Below, piece after piece: positions 24,516 to 64,000 of a DNA stretch of 64,000 nt. Position 1 is the first letter of the stretch. Each line of letters opens with the position of its first letter. The DNA lies in NCBI GenBank assembly GCA_963978895.1, contig OZ022243.1:7942043-8006042 (forward strand), given 5' to 3'. The translations under genes were made by a program, and so were the position numbers. The notes under the pieces are model-generated. The model was given only the letters and a program-made list of their open reading frames with translations. It made no database searches and was not told the DNA's origin. This DNA is from Erpobdella octoculata. Its lineage: Eukaryota; Annelida; Clitellata; Hirudinida; Erpobdellidae.

Positions 24516-24656
24516 GTACATACATACATACATACATACATACATAGATACATACATACATACATACATACATACATACATACATACATACATACATACA
24601 TACATACATACGTACATACGTACGTACATGCGTACATACATACATACATACATACA
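24516..24656. repeat. (TACA)n microsatellite
   Basis: About 35 tetranucleotide units with a few TACG interruptions near the right end. Confidence 0.95.
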
Positions 24657-25285
24657 TGAAAAATTATGTAGGCAGGCTATGTTGATTAACAGTTTACAAT
24701 ATTTAACTACTCATAAAAAATAGCTAGTAACTATTTCCCAACTACTTTTAAAAGCAGTAATTATTAACTACTTTTTAACTACTGCTTAGTAGTTAAGTAC
24801 TTCTTAACATTAACATTTATAAAACTAATTTCCAAGATGTTCTATATTAACTGAACAGAACATAATTATTTACATATTTATTTACACAATTATTTACAAA
24901 ATGTTACTATAAAAAACAATTATAGAAGATATTTAAGACGATCTCTTAAAAAAATCATGTCAACATGGTTATCAGTACTTATCAGACAATTTACATCGTC
25001 TGTTAGATACAATCTATCCTGCTACACTAAAAAGTTTTCAACCGCTGTCAAACTTGGCAATGTTGAATTTAGCTTGATGAGTGCAGTACAAACATCTGAA
25101 TAATTGAACAGACTTTGGATATTCTTTGATGAGTTTGACAAATAATAAGTTATTCGGCTAATACACTTTCAAAAGAGTTTGGAATGGCGTCCATATGATC
25201 GCACAAATCATCATTTTCACTACACTGAGCCACTGATCATTGTCAGCAGAGGAGGTGATTGTTTTTGATGTAGGGCTTTTAGATG

Positions 25286-26977
25286 CAGTGGCGTAGGGAG
25301 GGGGGGGGGGGGGCAGGGGGGACAGTTGTCCCCGGGCGCAGGGCTGGAGGGGGCGCAATATCAGTGACCAAATTTTTTTAATTATTATTTTGCTTTACCT
25401 TGCAATTTCTATGACTCTCCTTTAGAACAATGCAGGTCAAGTCAAGCAGTGCAGTTAAAAGCTTGTATAGATTAAACTCTATATAGTATATCCGTGGTAT
25501 AGCTACATTGGGTTAGTCAGTGTAGCCGCCTATACATAACTGCTACTACTAAGTTTAGTTTCGTTTTTGTCTCACGGGACCAACGGGCTGCTGGAGAAAT
25601 GGATGATAATGTAGATAATCTTCCTTAGTATGACACATAGTCATTGGACTCGGGACTTAATAATAGCACTAATATACTGAGTCTATGTATTACAATTATG
25701 AATATAAACTAGTAAAATCTGTTTTGAGAAATATGTAGCATTGAGTGCACAGTAATAACTTTATTATGTGCCCGCAGCAGTGGAATGAAATTTTACTGAT
25801 ACAAACAAATGTACACAATACACATTGAACAGGCTGGGAGGATGCGACAGCATCGGTATGCATCCAGCAATGATTCAGTGCTAAAAGCAAAGGAAAGATG
25901 TGAGCTATGGGGTATTGCTGTAGAAAGTAGAATCAGGCGACGGTGAAAGATGCTTGGAGAACTTGCCCGAGATGCAGGACTTTCGGCAGAAGAAATTGTT
26001 CGGATCATAAAAAGTATTTTAGATCGACTTCAACAGGAGATGACAACAAGGTTTACTCGTCTCAAAGATCTGAACTTCAAATTCGGATTCTTACTTGATG
26101 TAGACAAACTTTTGAATGACAAAGATCTTGACAGTCTCCGTCATCATTGTATGAAATTTGGAAATTTTTATGACTCGGATGTTGAAGGAATTGAGTTATT
26201 AAATGAAATATGTGACTGCAGAATGCTCCTTGAGACCCGCCAGGATACTGCACCAAAGACTCCTACAGAACTCTTGTCGTTCATTGTTAGTTACGGAGAT
26301 GCTTTTCCAAATTTGCGTGTTGCTCTACAAATCCTTCTTACCATAGCTGTCACGATTGTCAGCTGTGAGCGATCCTTCAGTAAATTAAAAATAATTCTTT
26401 CCTACCTTCGAGCATCTATAGGACAAGATAGACTTATCGATCTGGCCTTAATGAGTGTGGAAAAGGAAGTTCTTGAACAGATTGATTTTGATGATATAAT
26501 TAACCAGTTTGCTGCAGTAAAAGCAAAAAAAAAAATTTTTGTTTAAAACTCAGCTCATTTTTAACCACAATTTTTGACAATACCTATCTGTTGTTTTGCT
26601 TTTAAATTTTATAATTTTTCTTTCGCACTTCTGACTCAGCGGACAAGATAAAAACAGAATTATAAAAACTACTGGAAAATAAATTGAAAGAATCTAATTA
26701 TATACGTAATCATATTCATTAATATTTTGTAATTGTAAGAAAAACAGTATAATACTAAAAACTAAGAAAGAATAATACAATTATGATGTAAGGTGCAATA
26801 TGCATATAGAAATTTAAATACACTGAAATGTATGTATATAGGCGCCAGAAACTGTAGCCTACATGCAAATACTGAGTACGACAGTTATTATATTTTATGT
26901 AGTTTGACAGATTTTATGTAGGGGGCGCAGATTTTGTGTTTTGTCCCCGGACGCAGAAGACCCTAGCTACGCCACTG
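25286..26977 (+). mobile_element. hAT DNA transposon, 1692 bp, with perfect 8 bp TSD
   Basis: Ends CAGTGGCGTAGGG and CCCTAGCTACGCCACTG are bounded by identical octamers TTTAGATG (25278-25285 and 26978-26985). A plus-strand frame encodes the C-terminal part of an Ac-like transposase. The element lacks the N-terminal finger and most of the catalytic region, so it is a deletion derivative. Fragments of the same family occur at 19340-19460. Confidence 0.94.
25950..26546 (+). pseudogene. C-terminal fragment of a hAT transposase (198 codons open)
   Basis: Residues about 135-170 form the hAT dimerisation motif: LLTIAVTIVSCERSFSKLKI followed by ILSYLRASIGQDRLIDLALM. This is the zinc-finger MYM/Ac branch, which transposons and some domesticated genes share. 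The frame stays open to a natural stop at 26544-26546, so the loss of the upstream part is by deletion rather than by scattered stops in this segment. The ATG at 25950 is probably not a real start. It belongs to the 25286-26977 element. Confidence 0.85.
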
Positions 26978-26989
26978 TTTAGATGTAGA

Positions 26990-27840
26990 GCTTCTAGATT
27001 TACAATCTGCATAGATAGATAATATAAAAACCATAATTTAATAATAATAATGTCATGTAAATAGCACTGAACAAATTTTCTTGATTAATAACCAAAAAAA
27101 CCTTTTAACATTTGCAATTAAATACAAGTTAAGTAAACCTGATTTTTAAGGTCTTTGTTTATTTCTTTTATGTATGCCCAACAATATTTCTTTAATCAAA
27201 TATGTTTTGTTCATCGTTCAAAAAATTCAATTTAAATTGGGGAATTATCGCTGATGCTAAAAGATATTCTTCATTTTCCAAACAAGACCAAATCGTTTCT
27301 CTATACCATGAGGCTTGTATAAGAGGCTTGATGGTTTTATCTGAACAGGATGATATTTTTTATGCCGATGATGGTTAGAATAATGTGACCAATGTATGAC
27401 TTTATATCTGGAAAAGTAAACCAGAAAAATGAAAAGAGAGAAATTAGGTCGTATACTACTTTCTGATAGCAATAATAATTCCTGAGTTGCATACAAGTTA
27501 TTCAAACAATAATGATATAATGATTTGATATAATTTGAAGTTGAGCGTCGCGAAATGAAAGTACAAACCAACCAGTGTTGTGCTCAATTATCCATTCCAT
27601 TGCTTTGTGGGGATTTGATTTGGAATCCAATTTGAATTTTGAAGTACGATGTCATATTTTGAAGCAAATACCGAAATACAATCAATGCTCCTTTACAGCC
27701 AACATACACACGTGAAACATTAAGATGGCTATATTCACGTTTGATTTTTTTTATATGCTAGAGAAGTTCATAAGACATAAAAGATCTTAATGTCGCCAGC
27801 AAGAAGATATATTTATGATATAATAAAAGTTGGAAGAGGG
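26990..27840. other. Intergenic, nothing recognised
   Basis: AT-rich DNA between the hAT element and the RECK 5' region. I see no supported gene or element. Confidence 0.4.
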
Positions 27841-28145
27841 CATGCACTTTCACTCACCTCCCCCCCGCCTTCTCTCTCGCCTGCTCCCTCCCTCTCTCTT
27901 CTTCTCACAGCGGCTCCGATCTTTTAAAAGACCCGCAAACTGAGATAACTTGTTCCGAGTTGGTTGTAAGATGATCTTATTTGTTGTTCGTTCGTTCGAC
28001 TTCAGCTTCGGTTCGTATAAACGCTAACTTGTCAAAAGAACGTTCATGTTCACGCAGATGTTGTTCTTGAAAGATCTTGTTTCGTTCAGTTGCGGATTTT
28101 AATGTTTTTTAATTTCCTTCGTTTTTGAAAGCAAAATATCTCAAA
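27840..28145 (+). promoter_or_regulatory. Possible RECK promoter and 5' UTR
   Basis: Higher-GC, pyrimidine-rich stretch (CCTCCCCCCCGCCTTCTCTC, then CTCCCTCCCTCTCTCTTC) just before the RECK start codon, unlike the AT-rich surroundings. Placement is inferred from position and composition; no TATA box or initiator was assigned. Confidence 0.35.
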
Positions 28146-60073
<31,928 letters not shown>

Positions 60074-60189
60074 GTGATTGTGGCTTATTCCTGGTTGAAT
60101 TGAACGTGTATAAGAGGTGGTTTACGTTAGACGGACAAGAAATATGTTACATTGTATGGGCAGAGAATGGGATAAAATTCTAACAACCA

Positions 60190-60400
60190 TCCTTGAACTA
60201 AACACTTGGAACACCAAGAGAATTATTGTTGTAAATCTCAGTGCGTTATTTTTCGCTCATTTTGTGCCCGATTTCAATTTTTTCTTCACTATAATTGCTT
60301 CCCATTGCCTCTCAAGCTTGTGTGAAAATTGCTTTATGATCGGATGAATGGTGTAACAATGCATAAAGGACTTATATATATACTTACTTACTTACATACA
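60190..60400 (-). repeat. Helitron-like repeat family D, partial copy 3
   Basis: TTCGCTCATTTTGTGCCCGA, then AAGCTTGTGTGAAAATT and GATCGGATGAATGGTGTAAC, align with 32520-32640. It adjoins TACTTAC units and the AT array. Confidence 0.65.
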
Positions 60401-60404
60401 TAAT

Positions 60405-60407
<3 letters not shown>

Positions 60408-60496
<89 letters not shown>
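60408..60496. repeat. (AT)n microsatellite next to the Helitron end
   Basis: About 88 bp of AT, immediately followed by the Helitron CTAG terminus at 60497-60500. Confidence 0.96.
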
Positions 60497-60497
<1 letters not shown>

Positions 60498-63400
60498 TAG
60501 CGGACCCAGCGAACTTCGTTTCACCTTAGAGTGTATTTTTTAAGCAATAAAAAACAATAATAACAAAAATCCTATTTATATGTTTAAAAGAAAACAAAAA
60601 TAAAAAAAACGTTCACTTTAATAGTTTATTAGAAAAACATTGGTTGAACTCGGGTCGATTCTCTTTAATCCAGCACTTTATGATACACTATGTTTTTTGT
60701 TTTATTATCGGGCGAAAAAACAAATAAATCTGATGGTTTGCCGACACGTGAACACGCCACATACAATTGACCATGAGAAAAACATGCATTATCCAAGTTG
60801 GGCACACTATACCATTGATAGTTCGTAGTAATCCAAAAGATGTTGGGACACAAACATTGACCAACAACAACCTAAAATAGAAGCATTCATCGTTTTTTGG
60901 GTGAACTGTATAAATACGACCAAGAGCATCAGTAGAATACACACCCGGATGTCCAGGAACCGCACTGCCTTGCTTCCGACGTTGAAATTTCTTTGATGAA
61001 GCGTTCCAAGTGTAATAATGTGGCATCTCCGAGTAAAGCAACGTTTGTGCAAATGGATCGCTTTGGCAAATCGCGAAAAAACTCGTTAATGTTGTTGCTG
61101 GAGGTGTTTCAGCACGTTGAATAATATTCGACGCGTTAAAATAAACTCGTTGACCATTTTCCAGATGCACAGCCAAATGGACAACAATGGGATGACGTTC
61201 GTGAATAGAGAATGAGAATATACGCCAAATTGCCTCATTGCAGTTCACATATCTACCAATTTGATAGCGTCTAATCTCGTCGTTATCTGAGCTTTGAATG
61301 CCAAAAACTGCCATATCGCTGCCTTTCGTTACATATTTGCAGATGTACTTAATTGACTTTACAGAATTGCAATACTCAACATTGCAATGTGCCTTGAATG
61401 TTTTGGAAAGAAGTGACGAATATGGATTAATCCAACTGTTGTCAACCACGAAATCGTTTCCTTTCACTTTCTTTGTGACAGTTCGACCGTTATCATCGGT
61501 GTTCGGCGTCGATATAATGGATAGCCATCAGTGCCAGTGATGGTCTCTGTTGTAAATTTTCGTGGATAACGTTTGGAACACTTGCCGTCGACCATGCACG
61601 GTGATTGGGGGTTGATGGCGCCACACGGTCCATGAATCATATTCATAACTACAACATCATGTAGGTCTGGATCGATTTCGGGATCAGCAATCTTGGCATT
61701 TATGATATCATCTATTTGGTCAGGTCTAATTTTTTCAACTAACCAAATGAGAATGTGTGCATGAGGCAAGCCTCGTTTTTGCCATTCGATTGAATACATC
61801 CAGCATCGAGTATCACCAAAAACGTGTTGCTTTACAATGTAGTTCATCAGCGACCGAATTTTTTGTTTGAAGACACGTGCGGTGATATCGTGCCGATCAC
61901 TTCATGTTTGTCCGGGAAGCAGCATTTGAACAATTTCAATCCACTTTGGATTACAGGTGAAGGTAATGAATAGATCTGGCCGACCGTAATGACGAACATA
62001 TTTCATTGAATCCTGCGCATATTCATGCATATGACGCGGACCACTTATGTAAGTAGCCGGTAGAATAGTTAATCGACCAATGTTAGATGCATCTCCTTCG
62101 GTGCTGATTACGTCGCGTAAATGGAGATACTCCTCTGAACGCAGTTTGGCTTGATTCAGTCGAATGAAAGTTAGGCGTTCCGTTTCAATTTTGACATACA
62201 TGTCGACGCAATATTGCTGAAACAACTGACGAAATCGAAGCAAATGGTTGTCAGCGTTTTGACGAATCATCAAACGATATGCATAAAAATTCATCGAGCT
62301 AACTTTCTTGCTAGTTTCGTCACCTGAAACAAAAATATTAAAATTAGTATTCTGAGGTTTGAGCCCATTTATAATCAACTGAGTGATTGAAAATTAAAAA
62401 AAACAAACGGTGTAAAAATTATATCATGTTGAAATATAAATTGATATTGACACTCACTATTCAATGGATTTATCATCTTGATATTGAAGTGATATCCATC
62501 CTCTCCTTGCCAAAACATCAGTGGATATTGCAAAGTGTCATAAGAACGGTGCGTTTCACATATTTGTTGTATTTGCCCAGTATCACGACGTGCAAGCGCA
62601 ATATCACGTCTTTCCAAGTTTTCACCAACGATCAGTATTGCTACTTCATCTATTGTTGGAGCGTTAAATGTGTTCCAGTTGGTCGTTTATCTGCTCTGAT
62701 CAAGACTTTGTAGTCATCATTTGGCATGCGCTCTAACGCAGTCATGAACAGCCTGACCAATGCATGATGTTCATGAAGTAGATGCTGAAGATCATGAAGA
62801 GTTGCTCTTTTCACTGCTGTGTTGATCTCTTGACGCCGATCAAGTTATTCCTCCATATTGCCCATGAAGTATATTTGTAAAAATTTATGACGTGCATCTT
62901 CAAGAAGTAACAATGATCCAATTTGATGGTGAATCTGGCCTTGAATCTGTAAATTTGAAAACAAAGTAAGTATTACTGGTTTGTAATTGATTAGAAATTT
63001 CATTAAATGATTTACAAAAATATAACAAAACTTTTCCAAAGTATTATTGAAGCTAAATTTAATTAAACTTTTTAAAGAAAATGAACGTTTACTTTATTCA
63101 ACATAAATTACCTTGAAAGTGGGATTAAATCCGTATTCTTCAACAATGTCTGCTCCGAATGAAGTCATTTGAAAAGACTTATTGTATTTTTGAGTGTTTG
63201 CTAGAATATGACGTGATTCTGGTGTATCGCCACAAAGCAATGAATGCAGTGGCTCTGGCGGTGGTGTCAATAATGGCAATTTCACTTTACCATTAAAGCA
63301 GCACAATCCAGGCGTTTCTCCACAATGTCCATTGGACCAATGCACACGAAAGGATGAGAGCCGTAATCAATTGTGCAATCGTAGAGAAAAGCTGCTCGAT

Positions 63401-63640
63401 TCTAATTTGAAATTGTGTGTCGAAAATTAACTGTTTGCTGATCACTGACATAAGCAGTTTCGGGGAGTAAATCTCTTTGCTCTTGTCTTCGAGAAGCACA
63501 AAGCCGGGCCATACTAACGCGGCGCTTTTCTCGCGCTAATTCCAGTTCTTCCGCGGTGGATTGGTTAACATTGTTCCGATGCCTAATTGCCTGACGGCTA
63601 TTTTGGAAAAGATTAGATCTTCTGGGTCGCGGCATTGTTA
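60497..63640 (-). mobile_element. Helitron (rolling-circle transposon), decayed and helicase-deleted
   Basis: On the minus strand the 3' end reads CGAAGTTCGCTGGGTCCG then CTAG, followed by T: a short hairpin (CGAA-G-TTCG) and the CTAG-T junction typical of Helitrons. Upstream is a RepHel gene remnant. The 5' TC end was not located; it should lie beyond 63640 and may be outside the window. It is probably inside the RECK intron after exon 17. Confidence 0.88.
60665..63635 (-). pseudogene. Helitron RepHel pseudogene: Rep domain present, helicase mostly deleted
   Basis: It starts MPRPRRSNLFQNSRQ at 63635. Family segments in order: KVKLPLLTPPPEPLHSLL; MTSFGADIVEEYGFNPTF; GQIHHQIGSLL...FLQIYFMGN; LVRLFMTALERMPNDDYKVL; the Helitron_like_N region (LTILPATYISGPRHMHEYAQ); the HUH Rep nuclease motif GLPHAHILIW; and the two-tyrosine motif KYICKYVTKGSD. 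Two GT-AG introns fit, 63111-62947 and 62457-62324. After RTINGIVCPT (about 60800) it jumps, in another frame, to HGQLYVACSRVGKPSDLFVF, the helicase motif VI region at the extreme C terminus. Most of the helicase, several hundred residues, is therefore gone. A stop after FMGNMEE (62846), one after LLPGQT (61902) and several frameshifts confirm decay. Confidence 0.9.
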
Positions 63641-64000
63641 TTAATAATGTTTTTGTTAAAAGTAATACAACTTTAAAACTCGCAAATTAATACCAACGAA
63701 CGAAAATATAATATTGACAGAACAGCATTGACACTTTGTTAATGCCAAATGGAAAACGGAAAATGCGAAACTAAAAATCATATACCTATGCTAAAAAAAT
63801 CTTGTATATTTTTATGGCCCATAAACAATTATTTTATTTTACATTTTAATTGAAAAAATATTTACTTAATTTTTTCTGTGCGATTTTCAATTGTAAACAA
63901 TGAATTAGTCAGAAAATTTAATAACATGCGCTCTACCCCATTTGAGCATAAATGTCATGTCGCGTTAAATTAAACATCTGTATATCTCGATAACCCAAAC
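63641..64000. other. Upstream Helitron or intron sequence, nothing recognised
   Basis: AT-rich. It should contain the Helitron promoter, but no clear 5' TC end or flanking junction could be picked out. Confidence 0.35.

Noticed and set aside
27840..27905. rRNA or tRNA gene in the GC-richer patch
   Set aside because: The sequence is only pyrimidine-rich and shows no cloverleaf or conserved rRNA motif.
61298..61540. Plus-strand frames opposite the Helitron
   Set aside because: They are complements of the RepHel pseudogene without independent signals.

Overview
This 64 kb window comes from an animal (metazoan) nuclear genome. It is AT-rich, its genes are split by many GT-AG introns, and simple repeats and DNA transposons fill most of the space. 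It holds one assembly gap of 200 Ns (40008-40207). The three host genes are all animal genes. The exact lineage cannot be fixed from the sequence alone; the style (AT-rich, many microsatellites, hAT-rich) would fit a lophotrochozoan such as an annelid, but that is only a guess.

Layout. (1) 72-3786 (+): a complete nine-exon gene for eIF3 subunit M, a translation initiation factor. (2) 6769-14604 (-): a six-exon gene for the mitochondrial matrix protein p32/C1QBP (MAM33 family), convergent with eIF3M. Its introns carry a Tigger/pogo transposase relic, a 1.4 kb hAT element and a 187 bp MITE. (3) 14.7-27.8 kb: a transposon-dense intergenic block with a recent 241 bp tandem duplication, four further hAT-type elements or hAT-like ends with terminal inverted repeats (TIRs), three of which have perfect 8 bp target-site duplications (TSDs), and a palindrome carrying telomere-like TTAGGG motifs. 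(4) 28146 to beyond 60073 (+): the first 17 exons of RECK, a secreted/GPI-anchored cysteine-knot and Kazal-domain protein. The gene continues past the last exon seen and its 3' end is not recognised in the window. Its introns hold very large microsatellites and minisatellites, a copia LTR element and Helitron-like repeats. (5) 60497-63640 (-): a decayed Helitron whose helicase has been deleted; it lies after RECK exon 17, probably inside the next RECK intron.

How the genes relate: eIF3M and C1QBP are housekeeping genes for cytosolic translation and mitochondrial matrix function, and RECK acts at the cell surface. Nothing suggests that the three form a pathway; they are neighbours by position only.

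The most notable points are: the copia element, with apparently identical LTRs and a perfect 5 bp TSD, has an intact Gag-protease-integrase frame but no reverse transcriptase; three RECK coding exons contain low-complexity tracts that match the microsatellites around them; the Helitron gene keeps two spliceosomal introns; and two large compound microsatellites change stepwise by single-base differences. I found no clear sign of a wholly new biological system. No rRNA, tRNA or CRISPR was recognised.
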